This document shows positions 1-7,649 of a stretch of 64,000 nucleotides of DNA, in pieces. The notes below the pieces were generated by a model. It made no database searches. It worked only from the letters and a program-made list of their open reading frames with translations, and was not told the origin of the DNA. Location of the stretch: assembly GCF_018457175.1 (NCBI RefSeq), contig NZ_JAGFNU010000011.1:1-64000 (forward strand), given 5' to 3'. Position numbers and translations under genes: made by a program. The stretch comes from Pseudohalocynthiibacter aestuariivivens (GTDB lineage Bacteria; Pseudomonadota; Alphaproteobacteria; Rhodobacterales; Rhodobacteraceae). Each line of letters starts with the position of its first letter. Positions within the stretch are counted from its first letter, which is position 1.

Positions 1-62
1 CACCGATCCCACATCTCAGATTTCTGTTTGTCCGTGTAAAACGTCCGCGTCCGATATTTCAT
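1..62 (-). CDS. IS30-family transposase, N-terminal fragment (cut by window edge)
   Basis: An open frame starts at an ATG at 62 and runs leftward off the window, giving 20 visible residues that begin MKYRTRTFYTDKQK and end SEMWDRW. From memory of the family, this is how many proteobacterial IS30 transposases begin, just ahead of their N-terminal helix-turn-helix. A GGAG sequence lies upstream of the ATG at normal spacing. Only the first residues are visible, so the DDE catalytic domain and whether the copy is intact cannot be judged. The gene points away from the rest of the window, so the right-hand end of the insertion sequence should lie between it and the lipoprotein gene at 190. Confidence 0.6.
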   Translation of the reverse strand, partial: MKYRTRTFYTDKQKSEMWDR

Positions 63-94
63 CTCTAACACTCCATCTTTCCAAAAAGACTAAA

Positions 95-121
95 GTGTTG
101 CGACCACCCGTTGAAACCGCC
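95..121. repeat. candidate terminal inverted repeat of the IS30-type element
   Basis: The stretch beginning GTGTTGCGACCACCCGTTGA lies 33 bases upstream of the transposase start, where one terminal repeat of an IS30 element would be expected. It resembles IS30-type ends as I remember them. The partner repeat is outside the window, so this rests on position and recollection only. Confidence 0.25.
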
Positions 122-189
122 GGACAATCCAGGCATTTGTTGCGCAAATGTTGCTCGGCGACTGACGGGCGCGTTGTTAAGTGAGGAAG

Positions 190-642
190 TTACATTGAAC
201 CGATTTCGTACAGACCACTGAAGGCCAAAGCACCAACTTTACCCATGCCTGTTTCTCTCGGAACAACTTTTAGATCGACCCGGCCTACAAGTATGCCGAA
301 GCTAATGGTGCATTCAACATACGCCGTCTGACCAGCCCCGATAACCACCGTGAGGGTCTCCGTGTTCTCAGTGGCCGCAGTAATGGTGTTGCTTCCCGTG
401 GGAACGTCGACGAAGAACACCTTGTTGGGTTGGCAAGTATCCGTTCCCTTGCCATTCACAGATATCATTGGCTGAACCGCAGCTCCCATCACCTGAGTGC
501 GATAGAAGACCAGTCTCGCCTCGTTATTCTGGACCGCAGGAACCGAAGGTGCTGACTCCGACAAGCTATTACCTGAGGCACAGGCCGAAAGCCCGAGGGC
601 TAGTACGCTGAAAATACCAGCTTTCCCAATTGATTTCTGCAT
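190..642 (-). CDS. small lipoprotein with DUF2846-like domain
   Basis: The 150-residue product has a short charged N-terminus, a hydrophobic stretch and a lipobox ending LSAC at about residues 18-21, so it is probably exported, cleaved before Cys21 and lipid-anchored. The rest is a small beta-rich domain with an early ARLVFYR segment and a PTGSNTI turn. That pattern is typical of DUF2846 lipoproteins, whose molecular role is not established. A purine-rich GGGAGAGAAGC stretch precedes the ATG. The gene stands alone between the IS30 fragment and tRNA-Lys and may belong to an accessory segment. I trust the lipoprotein call more than the family call. Confidence 0.7.
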   Translation of the reverse strand: MQKSIGKAGIFSVLALGLSACASGNSLSESAPSVPAVQNNEARLVFYRTQVMGAAVQPMISVNGKGTDTCQPNKVFFVDVPTGSNTITAATENTETLTVVIGAGQTAYVECTISFGILVGRVDLKVVPRETGMGKVGALAFSGLYEIGSM

Positions 643-1051
643 GCTTCTCTCCCCCAGAGCTTTGCTACAATTTCGTTCAGCCTAGATCGACAGCACCAGC
701 ATTGCCAGCACCGATACTCATTAACCATGGTCAAGTGAACTTTTTGCCCGGAAAGGCCAATCTCGCTGTCGATTGGAATTCCTGATTGAACCTTGAATGT
801 TCGCTTTGGCTCCAACCAGCCGTTCGCTGCGGTTGGGGCGAAAGGTCGCTTTGTTCAGCGGCTCTTCATGGGTGTTAGGCTTTGACGCCTTTTTTGAGGC
901 GGTCTATGGGGAAAGGAAAGATACCCTAAATTAGGGGAATTTCGTGGATAATGTCCCCCATATGTCCCCCAGAATCGTTACTGGGGGAAAAGAGACAGGG
1001 CTACGTTGAACATATACAGCGTCAAGCCGTTGATTTAAAATAGAAAAGATG
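643..1051. other. gene-poor stretch beside tRNA-Lys with inverted repeats
   Basis: I see no convincing gene here. The stretch lies downstream of the tRNA 3' end and holds a palindrome CCCTAA-A-TTAGGG (924-936), a repeated TGTCCCCC element (953-960 and 963-970), a 7-bp hairpin CCCCCAG/CTGGGGG (966-972 and 981-987) and a small CGCCT/AGGCG hairpin (886-901). None is followed by a T-run on either strand, so they do not look like intrinsic terminators. Repeat-rich DNA next to a tRNA 3' end is common where integrative elements insert. No integrase gene is visible, so this is only suggestive. Confidence 0.45.
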
Positions 1052-1127
1052 TGGTGAGCCCTACTGGGTTCGAACCAGTGACCTACTGATTAAAAGTCAG
1101 CCGCTCTACCAACTGAGCTAAGGGCCC
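1052..1127 (-). tRNA. tRNA-Lys (anticodon TTT)
   Basis: Read on the minus strand from 1127, the sequence folds into a standard cloverleaf. The acceptor arm is GGGCCCT with AGGGCTC (one G-T pair). The D-arm contains AGCTCAGTTGGTAGAGC. The anticodon loop CTTTTAA carries TTT, and the T-arm contains GGTTCGAACCC. The discriminator base is A and CCA is encoded at 1054-1052. The length is 76 bases. The 3' end faces the repeat-rich, IS-containing left edge of the window. Confidence 0.95.
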
Positions 1128-1220
1128 TCACGAGGCGCCGTCTTAGGCAAGCTGACCGCAGGGGTCAAGGACGAAATTGCCTGAATCAGCCCTCTGGATT
1201 GATTTTTCCGCTTAACCTAT

Positions 1221-2072
1221 ATGATGCGCATGGCAGATTTGACTCTCCAGACGGGCGGGCTTCCGTTTCGCAAGATGCACGGGCTTGGCAATGACTTTGT
1301 TGTTGTCGACGCAAGAAGTGCGCCTGATTTGGTGAATGAAGATACCGCTCGGGCAATTGGGCACCGGTCTTTCGGGGTCGGCTTTGATCAGCTTGCGGTG
1401 TTGCGCGAGTCTGACGTTGCGGATCTGGATGTAGAATTCTGGAACTCTGATGGGTCAAAAGCAGATGCCTGCGGCAACGCCAGCCGTTGTGTTGCAAGGA
1501 TCATAATGGACGAAACCGGGCAGAAAGCTGCCAGCATCCGCACGGGACGCGGAACCCTGCAAGCCGTAGATGCCGGAGAGGGCCTGATCAGCGTGAACAT
1601 GGGACAGCCGCAACTGGAGTGGGATCAGATACCACTTGCCCATCCTGTTGATGATCTGAACGCCTTGCCAATTGAAGGGGCCCCCGGTGCTGCTGGTATT
1701 GGAAACCCACATATGGTTTTCGTCGTTAATGATGCAGAAGCTGTACCATTATCAGACGTCGGCCCAGCGCTGGAACATCACCCGCTATTCCCGGAGCGCA
1801 CGAACGTTGAATTCATTCATGTGATTGACCGTCAAACCTTGCGAATGCGCGTCTGGGAACGCGGCGGAATGATAACCCTCGCTTGTGGGTCTGGTGCCTG
1901 TGCTTCTGCGGTTGTGGCGCATCGCAAGGGTCTGACCGACCGCAAGGTGACGATCCATCTGGATGGTGGTGATCTCGAAATTGACTGGCGCGATGACGGT
2001 GTCTGGATGACTGGTCCAATTACGCATGTCTTTGACGGCGTAATCCGTCGTGAGTTTCTGGAAAACATCTGA
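1221..2072 (+). CDS. dapF: diaminopimelate epimerase
   Basis: The 283-residue product converts LL-diaminopimelate to the meso form, the cell-wall cross-linker and last precursor of lysine, in the cytoplasm. The two catalytic cysteines of the family are visible: Cys84 in ADACGNASRC and Cys222 in ACGSGACAS. The substrate-binding segment GLGNDFVVVD lies near residues 21-30. Length is normal. Three in-frame ATGs lie within the first four codons (1221, 1224, 1230) with no clear Shine-Dalgarno sequence, so the exact start is open and the message may be leaderless. The stop overlaps the mtaB start by one base, which suggests translational coupling. dapE, another gene of the same pathway, lies at the far right of the window. 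Confidence 0.95.
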   Translation: MMRMADLTLQTGGLPFRKMHGLGNDFVVVDARSAPDLVNEDTARAIGHRSFGVGFDQLAVLRESDVADLDVEFWNSDGSKADACGNASRCVARIIMDETGQKAASIRTGRGTLQAVDAGEGLISVNMGQPQLEWDQIPLAHPVDDLNALPIEGAPGAAGIGNPHMVFVVNDAEAVPLSDVGPALEHHPLFPERTNVEFIHVIDRQTLRMRVWERGGMITLACGSGACASAVVAHRKGLTDRKVTIHLDGGDLEIDWRDDGVWMTGPITHVFDGVIRREFLENI

Positions 2073-3334
2073 TGTCAGGCAGCCCCCCCCTTTTCACGAC
2101 GCTTGGCTGTCGCCTGAACGCCTATGAAACCGAGGCGATGAAAGAACTGTCTGCCGCCGCCGGTATCGAAAATGCTGTTGTCGTGAACACCTGCGCCGTC
2201 ACGGCAGAGGCTGTACGCAAAGCCCGGCAGGAAATTCGCAAACTGCGCCGCGCGCATCCTGACGCGAAACTGATTGTGACAGGCTGTGCAGCGCAGACTG
2301 AACCGCAAACCTTTGCCGAGATGGGCGAAGTCGACCTTGTCATCGGCAATACAGAAAAGATGCAGGCCAGCATCTGGGCATCCATGCGCGGCCCGGATTT
2401 CATCGGGGAAACGGAGCGCGTGCAGGTTGATGACATAATGTCAGTCACCGAAACAGCCGGGCATCTGATTGACGGGTTTGGCACAAGGTCGCGCGCCTAT
2501 GTTCAGGTTCAGAACGGCTGTGATCATCGCTGCACCTTTTGCATTATCCCTTATGGACGCGGCAATTCGCGGTCTGTCCCTGCTGGTGTTGTCGTCGATC
2601 AGATCAAGCGACTGGTCAACAAGGGTTACAATGAGGTCGTATTGACCGGTGTAGACCTGACAAGCTGGGGTGCTGATCTGCCCGCAACGCCACGCCTTGG
2701 CGACTTGGTGATGCGGATTCTCAAATTGGTTCCAGACCTGCCCCGCTTGCGGATTAGCTCGATAGACTCCATCGAGGCTGATGAAAACCTTATGCAGGCG
2801 ATCGCAACAGAACCACGTCTTATGCCGCACCTTCACCTTTCCTTGCAGGCGGGTGATGACATGATCCTGAAGCGCATGAAACGGCGCCATCTGCGGGACG
2901 ATGCAATCGCGTTCTGCGAAGAGACGCGTCGTTTGCGCCCCGACATGACTTTTGGCGCTGACATCATCGCGGGCTTTCCGACGGAAACGGAAGAAATGTT
3001 CGAAAACTCTCTGAAACTCGTGACCGAGTGTGACCTGACATGGCTGCATGTGTTTCCCTATTCAGCTCGTGAATGCACACCTGCAGCGAGGATGCCGGCT
3101 GTCGATGGGCGTGCAATAAAATCACGGGCGGCACGTTTGCGTGCGGCGGGCGAAGCTCAGGTTGCGCGCCATCTTTCCGATCAAGTCGGCAAAACCCACC
3201 ATATTCTGATGGAAAACCCGCACATGGGGCGGACAGAGCAGTTTACCGAGGTGAATTTTGCGGCTGATCAAACCGAGGGTAGCCTCGTCACAACCCGGAT
3301 AACGGGTTATGACGTTCATCGGTTAACAGCATGA
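2072..3334 (+). CDS. mtaB: tRNA t6A37 methylthiotransferase MtaB
   Basis: This 420-residue radical-SAM enzyme adds a methylthio group to N6-threonylcarbamoyladenosine at position 37 of ANN-reading tRNAs. The N-terminal UPF0004 domain carries three cluster cysteines, in TLGCRLN (Cys13), VNTCAVT (Cys41) and VTGCAAQ (Cys72). The radical-SAM motif CDHRCTFC supplies Cys150, Cys154 and Cys157. The LGCRLN signature and the length fit the MtaB branch better than MiaB or RimO. It sits between dapF (one-base overlap) and a glutathione S-transferase gene (four-base overlap), so all three are probably one transcription unit. The unit starts close to tRNA-Lys, but I infer no functional link from that. Confidence 0.9.
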   Translation: MSGSPPLFTTLGCRLNAYETEAMKELSAAAGIENAVVVNTCAVTAEAVRKARQEIRKLRRAHPDAKLIVTGCAAQTEPQTFAEMGEVDLVIGNTEKMQASIWASMRGPDFIGETERVQVDDIMSVTETAGHLIDGFGTRSRAYVQVQNGCDHRCTFCIIPYGRGNSRSVPAGVVVDQIKRLVNKGYNEVVLTGVDLTSWGADLPATPRLGDLVMRILKLVPDLPRLRISSIDSIEADENLMQAIATEPRLMPHLHLSLQAGDDMILKRMKRRHLRDDAIAFCEETRRLRPDMTFGADIIAGFPTETEEMFENSLKLVTECDLTWLHVFPYSARECTPAARMPAVDGRAIKSRAARLRAAGEAQVARHLSDQVGKTHHILMENPHMGRTEQFTEVNFAADQTEGSLVTTRITGYDVHRLTA

Positions 3335-3960
3335 CTCTTCCGATTCTTTACTCCTTTCGGCGCTGCCCCTATGCGATGCGCGCACGATTGGCGATTGCCA
3401 GCGCCGGGATCACCTGTGAACTACGAGAAATCGTTTTGCGCGATAAAGCACCGGAATTTCTAGCGGCATCCCCTAAGGGAACGGTTCCGGTGGTCGTTGC
3501 CGATGGTGAGGTGCTTGAAGAAAGTCTTGACGTGATGCACTGGGCACTTGGCGAAAATGACCCCGAAGGATGGCTGAATGTGCCGCAAGAAGCCCATAGC
3601 CTGATTGATGAGGCGGATGGTCCCTTCAAGTCTGCCCTTGATCGCACGAAATACGCAACGCGCTACAAAGATGCAGACCCATCGGTCGAGCGGGAAAAGG
3701 CTTCTGTTTTCTTGCGCAAACTCGACATGATGCTTGTTGAGCAACTCTATCTGTTTGGTGAAAGCCCGAGTATCGCAGATACGGCTATTGCACCCTTCGT
3801 ACGGCAATTCGCCAATATCGAAAAAGATTGGTTTGACGCGCAGCCCTGGCCGAACCTTATTGAATGGCTCGAGAGGTTTCTTTCCTCAGAGCGGTTTACG
3901 GCAATCATGAAGAAAAACCCAAAATGGCAGGCCGGTGATCACGTCGTGTTGTTTCCCTGA
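3331..3960 (+). CDS. glutathione S-transferase family protein (Cys-type)
   Basis: The 209-residue product has a thioredoxin-like N-terminal domain beginning with a strand (PILYSF) and a CPYA motif at residues 12-15. A Cys at the active-site position is typical of omega-like or glutaredoxin-2-like members rather than Ser or Tyr GSTs. The glutathione-binding EESLDVM segment (a variant of the usual ESxxI) lies near residues 62-68, followed by a helical C-terminal domain. It may act in thiol-dependent reduction or conjugation; the substrate cannot be told. The ATG overlaps the mtaB stop as ATGA, so it is the last gene of the dapF operon, and a hairpin at 3968-3998 follows. Confidence 0.85.
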   Translation: MTLPILYSFRRCPYAMRARLAIASAGITCELREIVLRDKAPEFLAASPKGTVPVVVADGEVLEESLDVMHWALGENDPEGWLNVPQEAHSLIDEADGPFKSALDRTKYATRYKDADPSVEREKASVFLRKLDMMLVEQLYLFGESPSIADTAIAPFVRQFANIEKDWFDAQPWPNLIEWLERFLSSERFTAIMKKNPKWQAGDHVVLFP

Positions 3961-3967
3961 AAGCGTT

Positions 3968-3998
3968 GCCAGAGGCAAAAAAGATTAATGCCTCCGGC
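3968..3998. terminator. hairpin between convergent genes, probable bidirectional terminator
   Basis: GCCAGAGGCA (3968-3977) and TGCCTCCGGC (3989-3998) form a 10-bp stem with one mismatch on the plus strand, which becomes a G-U pair on the minus strand. It lies between the convergent GST and ribH2 genes. The right arm runs into CCTCCGGCGGGGATATTTTT, a motif I recall as frequent after genes in Rhodobacteraceae. Confidence 0.6.
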
Positions 3999-4022
3999 GG
4001 GGATATTTTTCGGAAAAAGAAT

Positions 4023-4457
4023 TCAGGCTGCTAGAGAAGCCCTTGTCTTGCCAATCATCAACGCTGCCTTTGCGGCCTCGCGTCCTTTTTCAACAAAATG
4101 CGCGCGGTATATTTCATTGTGGTGATCGGTTTCCTGATAGTGGTGCGGGGTCAGAGAGACTGACAGCACTGGAACACCTGTATCCATGCCTGCACGCATC
4201 AAACCATCGACCACAGCTTGCGCCACAAAGTCGTGCCGGTAAATGCCGCCGTCAACCACGAATGCGGCTGCAGCCACAGCGGCGTAACGACCGGACGCCG
4301 CGAGATCACGTGCCACAAGCGGCATTTCAAACGCACCAGGCACATCAAACACATCGACCTGAGAGGCCGGGATCAGCTCGCAAAACCCATCAAAGGCGCG
4401 ATCAACAATATCTGAGTGCCAGTTTGCCTTAATAAAGGCGTAGCGGGTGGGTGTCAT
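4023..4457 (-). CDS. ribH2: 6,7-dimethyl-8-ribityllumazine synthase, RibH2-type
   Basis: The 144-residue product condenses 5-amino-6-ribitylaminouracil with a butanone phosphate to make the lumazine precursor of riboflavin. Family marks are the N-terminal KANWHSDIVD, the VPGAFEMPL substrate loop and an alanine-rich AAVAAAAFVVDGGIYRHDF segment in place of the usual GAVIRG loop. That deviation plus the short length point to the type II (RibH2) group known from Brucella and rhizobia. The start ATG follows GAAAGGAAAGAAC. It is a single-gene unit under the FMN riboswitch at 4541-4680, so flavin level should control it. Other rib genes are not in the window. Confidence 0.88.
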   Translation of the reverse strand: MTPTRYAFIKANWHSDIVDRAFDGFCELIPASQVDVFDVPGAFEMPLVARDLAASGRYAAVAAAAFVVDGGIYRHDFVAQAVVDGLMRAGMDTGVPVLSVSLTPHHYQETDHHNEIYRAHFVEKGREAAKAALMIGKTRASLAA

Positions 4458-4540
4458 AGTTCTTTCCTTTCATTCCAGACACGTCACCCAGAGCGTGCAA
4501 ACGAAAGGAACGCCAAGGCACCATGCCTTACCACCCAATC

Positions 4541-4680
4541 GTCCTCTTCCATCCGGACTATGACCGTCGGCTCTGGAATCACACCAGATCTGCTGACACC
4601 CCGATATCCGGGGCCGCTCGCGGGCTTATGGCTTGCGCCACACACCGCCGGTGGGGAATTTCACCCCGCCCTGAGAACAC
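4541..4680 (-). promoter_or_regulatory. FMN riboswitch (RFN element) upstream of ribH2
   Basis: Read on the minus strand, the element shows the conserved RFN blocks in order: TTCTCAGGGCGGGGTGAAAT, CCCCACCGGCGGT, AGCCCGCGAGCG, GTCAGCAGATCTGGTG, and CCGACGGTCATAGTCCGGAT. It ends about 80 bases before the ribH2 start, so it most likely represses ribH2 when FMN is plentiful. I did not find a clear T-run terminator between it and the gene, so control may act on translation. Confidence 0.95.
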
Positions 4681-4748
4681 AGCCAAAATGGCTAAGCCTT
4701 GGCCTGAAGGCAAGACCCGGATAAGACATTTTCAAACAGAGACGCGAC

Positions 4749-5372
4749 ATGCACCCAAACCCTGCCTTCAGACAGATGCCAGATAAAGCGAATCGAAGTT
4801 TTGCGCAGAAGTGCGGTTTTGGCATTCTTTCTGTAAACGGATCGGAAGGTCCGCTGCTGTCACATGTTCCGTTTTTACTGTCTGATGACGGTAAGGTTGC
4901 AGAGTTGCATCTGGTAAGGTCAAACCCGATTGTTCGCACGCTAAGTGAACCAGAGCCGGCGGTTGTAGCTGTTTCTGGTCCGGACAGTTATGTTTCACCT
5001 GACTGGTATGGAATCGATGATCAGGTGCCAACATGGAACTATGTTGCGGTACACTTGCGTGGTCAGTTGATAAAAGAGCCACAGGAAAAGTTAAGAGGTT
5101 TACTCGACCGGCTTTCGGCGCGGTTTGAGGCGGACCTGCTGCCAAAAACCCCTTGGGTTTCTGGCAAAATGAGCGATGGCGTTATGGACAAGATGATGCG
5201 CCAGATCGTTCCAATTAGACTCGAGATCACCAGCATTGACGGTACATGGAAGCTTGGCCAGAACAAGACTGATGAGGTCCGCAGCAACGCAGCGTCTCAG
5301 ATGGATGCATCTGGAACAGGTCACGAAACACGCCACCTTTCGGCGCTGATGATGGCCCCATCCAAAGCTTGA
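4749..5372 (+). CDS. PaiB-like FMN-binding protein (putative transcriptional regulator)
   Basis: The 207-residue product begins MHPNPAF, close to the usual MYxPxxF start of the PaiB/FMN_bind_2 family. It has the family segments LLSHVPFLL near residue 36, HLVRSNP near residue 54, SPDWYG near residue 83 and VPTWNY near residue 92. These proteins have a split-barrel flavin-binding fold and are often annotated as negative transcriptional regulators after Bacillus PaiB, although DNA binding is rarely shown. The gene is divergent from the FMN-riboswitch/ribH2 unit, about 70 bases from the element, so both involve flavin; a shared role is only inference. The ATG has no strong Shine-Dalgarno sequence. 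Confidence 0.8.
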   Translation: MHPNPAFRQMPDKANRSFAQKCGFGILSVNGSEGPLLSHVPFLLSDDGKVAELHLVRSNPIVRTLSEPEPAVVAVSGPDSYVSPDWYGIDDQVPTWNYVAVHLRGQLIKEPQEKLRGLLDRLSARFEADLLPKTPWVSGKMSDGVMDKMMRQIVPIRLEITSIDGTWKLGQNKTDEVRSNAASQMDASGTGHETRHLSALMMAPSKA

Positions 5373-5426
5373 TTGGACATCGGCAGACTGGCTTCTTACA
5401 TTTGAAACACAGATTGGGAGGAGATA

Positions 5427-5711
5427 ATGCCGTTACCCCTTGCCCCGGTTGCAGGTCTTGCATTGCGTTATGGCGCCGTTGCGTTGGCGGCTTACGCTGT
5501 CACGCGCACCATTGAACGAGGCCGCCGCGATCAACGCGCTGAAGACGCGCTCGACGAACTTGAAGAAGGTGCAACGTTGCGTAGCGATGGTGACCAGACC
5601 AACGCTGGCTTTCATTTTAAAAGAACGATCCGGCTGGGAACAATGGGCCCCGGTGTGGATATAGACATTTCGGCTTTGGGCCGTATACGCATCCGAAAGG
5701 CATCTGAATGA
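5427..5711 (+). CDS. small conserved protein with one N-terminal membrane segment
   Basis: I do not recognise a named family. The 94-residue product has a hydrophobic N-terminus (about residues 4-25), an Arg/Glu-rich linker (residues 28-46) and a short C-terminal part ending in a Gly- and Ile-rich strand pattern. This suggests a membrane-anchored protein with most of its mass in the cytoplasm. A strong GGGAGGAG sequence precedes the ATG, and the stop overlaps the start of the next GST gene by four bases as ATGA. The good ribosome site and coupling make it a real gene. Confidence 0.7.
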   Translation: MPLPLAPVAGLALRYGAVALAAYAVTRTIERGRRDQRAEDALDELEEGATLRSDGDQTNAGFHFKRTIRLGTMGPGVDIDISALGRIRIRKASE

Positions 5712-6319
5712 AACTATACTACAGCGCGACCTCGCCCTATGTACGCAAGGTCATGGTCCTATTACATGAGGCAGAACAGACCGAAGCGGTCGCACTGGAA
5801 CCCACACACGGTACTCCATTTGAAGCGTCAGCAAGCGCAATCGCGCAAAACCCGCTTGGTAAAGTTCCCGCATTGGCGCGCGACGATGGCCCTTCGCTGT
5901 ATGACAGCCGTGTCATTTGCCGCTATCTAGACGCGCGTTTTCAAGCGGGCTTCTACCCAGACGGTGCCAGACTGTGGGATGCCCTCACGCTCGAGGCCAC
6001 TGCGGATGGTATTCTCGATGCAGCACTTCTGATGGTTTACGAGGGTCGTTTACGCCCCGAGGAAAAACAATTTCCAGATTGGGTTGAGGCGCAATGGAGC
6101 AAGGTATCCAATGCCGTCGATGCCGTTAACAGCCGCTGGATGAGCCAGCTGAACGGCTCTCTTGATATGGGGCAAATTGCAATAGGCTGTGCACTTGGGT
6201 ATCTCGACTTGCGCCACGATGCACGGGGTTGGCGCACGGGACATGAGGCACTGGCAGACTGGTACGAAAGATTCGCAGAACGTGAGTCGATGCTAGCAAC
6301 GGTCCCTCCTGCTGGCTAG
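5708..6319 (+). CDS. glutathione S-transferase family protein (Ser-type)
   Basis: The 203-residue product has a GST N-terminal thioredoxin fold starting MKLYYS with SPYVRK at residues 9-14, where Ser9 is the likely glutathione-activating residue. The NPLGKVPAL loop with the cis-proline is near residues 48-56 and DSRVICRYLD near residue 66. The C-terminal helical domain follows. The pattern is that of the bacterial GST_N_3/GST_C_2 group, whose substrates are mostly unknown. It is coupled to the small membrane protein upstream. It differs from the Cys-type GST at 3331, so the two are not recent duplicates. Confidence 0.85.
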   Translation: MKLYYSATSPYVRKVMVLLHEAEQTEAVALEPTHGTPFEASASAIAQNPLGKVPALARDDGPSLYDSRVICRYLDARFQAGFYPDGARLWDALTLEATADGILDAALLMVYEGRLRPEEKQFPDWVEAQWSKVSNAVDAVNSRWMSQLNGSLDMGQIAIGCALGYLDLRHDARGWRTGHEALADWYERFAERESMLATVPPAG

Positions 6320-6439
6320 CATTTCACTGCATTGAGCTGGATTAGGCGTTTCTCCGAAATTGGACTAAGCTCAGAACCCTGAAACGAGTTGTACTGAACA
6401 ACTCTGCTTGGCAGAGCGAATATACTTGGGGGGACTGAA

Positions 6440-6730
6440 ATGTTTGCACGGATAACAACCTACAAACTTAAACCAGGAACGGTTGAAGCATCTGAAAAAA
6501 TGCTTGAACGGATCAAGCCGCAAATTCTGGCGCTGGCCGGATTGAAGCATTTCATCAATGCCGTGGACGCGGACGGGAACGGCTACATCATCTCGATTGT
6601 CGAAAGCGAGGAAATTTCAAATGCAAATCAGGCAAAAGTTGCTGAGCTTTGGCAATCATTTGGCGAATTCCTTGCAGAACCCCCAAAACCGGGTGGATAC
6701 AGAGTCATAATGAATGAGTCGGTCGGCTAA
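6440..6730 (+). CDS. small dimeric alpha-beta barrel (ABM-like) protein
   Basis: The 96-residue product begins MFARITTYKLKPG, with predicted strands around residues 2-9 and 48-56 and helices between them (residues 15-28 and 60-78). That is the ferredoxin-like pattern of the ABM/dimeric alpha-beta barrel superfamily, which includes quinol monooxygenases and many uncharacterised stress proteins. No catalytic residue can be assigned. A clear GGGGGGA sequence lies just upstream of the ATG. It stands alone between the GST gene and the petABC promoter region. Confidence 0.65.
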   Translation: MFARITTYKLKPGTVEASEKMLERIKPQILALAGLKHFINAVDADGNGYIISIVESEEISNANQAKVAELWQSFGEFLAEPPKPGGYRVIMNESVG

Positions 6731-7074
6731 AACCGAACTCTCAATTCGAAAAACATGTACTGGCGATTTGAGGTTTTCTTACTTCTGCCGGGTGATTTCT
6801 TGTGCTGGTCGACTGGAGTTGACGCAAATTCAGGGTCCAGAGGCGTTTTGGATGCGAAGTTAAACACAAAACGGCAATTTTTGTCTTCCTGACCCTCGAA
6901 TACCACTGTAAATTGCACTAATGAACCGCGACAAAACCGCATCTTTTTTATTTGAGCCGCATTGTCTTCTGGACGGAGCGCATTTGGGCGGATAAACAGC
7001 CGCGCGAGAAGGCTACGTTCACGCGTGGTCATTTTAACGTTAAGGCCGTTCGGCCAGGGAAGGGAGAAACTCTC
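6731..7074. other. intergenic region upstream of petABC
   Basis: This 344-base stretch should carry the petABC promoter. I see no obvious sigma-70 boxes or FNR-type TTGAT-N4-ATCAA palindrome. Minus-strand and plus-strand open frames cross it, but their composition and lack of ribosome sites argue against genes. Confidence 0.5.
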
Positions 7075-7638
7075 GTGTCTCACGCAGAAGATCACGAAGG
7101 CACCCGCCGGGATTTCCTCTATTATGCAACGGCAGGCGCAGGCGCTGTGACAGCCGGAGCAGCGGTTTGGCCGCTTGTAAATCAGATGAATCCAAGTGCC
7201 GATGTTAAAGCGCTGGCATCGATTCGTGTTGATATTTCAGGTATCGAAACCGGAACGCAGCTGACCGTCAAATGGCAGGGTAAGCCAGTTTTCATCCGTC
7301 GTCGTACGGAAGAAGAAATCGAGGCTGCCCGCAATGTCGATATGAGCACGCTGATCGATTCGAGCGCGCGCAACGACAATGGAAACGAATCCGCTGACGC
7401 ATCAGATGAAAACCGCGCGCTTGACGAAAACGGCGAGTGGCTGGTGATGATGGGTGTATGTACGCACCTTGGTTGTGTGCCGCTTGGTAACGCAGCTGGT
7501 GAATTTGGTGGCTGGTTCTGCCCATGCCACGGGTCGCACTACGATACGTCTGGTCGTATTCGCAAAGGTCCGGCTCCGGAAAACCTTCCGGTGCCTGTCG
7601 CCAACTTCGTCGATGAAACGACGATCGAGCTGGGTTAA
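7075..7638 (+). CDS. petA: ubiquinol-cytochrome c reductase, Rieske iron-sulfur subunit
   Basis: The 187-residue Rieske protein of the cytochrome bc1 complex passes electrons from ubiquinol to cytochrome c1. The 2Fe-2S ligands are visible: Cys129 and His131 in CTHLGC, Cys149 and His152 in CPCHGSH, with Cys134 and Cys151 as the stabilising disulfide. The N-terminal [10 protein letters not shown] with a following hydrophobic helix is a Tat-type signal-anchor. I chose the GTG at 7075: it follows a GGGAG site and gives a start matching known Rhodobacter PetA proteins. The open frame reaches back to 6952, but its first 41 codons look like leader. It is the first gene of petABC, 11 bases before petB. 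Confidence 0.95.
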   Translation: MSHAEDHEGTRRDFLYYATAGAGAVTAGAAVWPLVNQMNPSADVKALASIRVDISGIETGTQLTVKWQGKPVFIRRRTEEEIEAARNVDMSTLIDSSARNDNGNESADASDENRALDENGEWLVMMGVCTHLGCVPLGNAAGEFGGWFCPCHGSHYDTSGRIRKGPAPENLPVPVANFVDETTIELG

Positions 7639-7649
7639 GGGAGGCACAA

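Noticed and set aside
600-815. 71-codon minus-strand frame before the lipoprotein
   Set aside because: Overlaps the lipoprotein start in another phase, has Cys/Trp-rich unnatural composition and no ribosome site.
953-987. Repeated TGTCCCCC units as a CRISPR array
   Set aside because: Only two short copies with a three-base gap; no spacers or cas genes.
6952-7074. N-terminal extension of petA
   Set aside because: The extra 41 residues do not match Rieske proteins; the GTG at 7075 has a ribosome site and gives the expected start.
6727-7095. 122-codon minus-strand frame upstream of petA
   Set aside because: Overlaps the petA start and promoter region, has no family pattern and no ribosome site.
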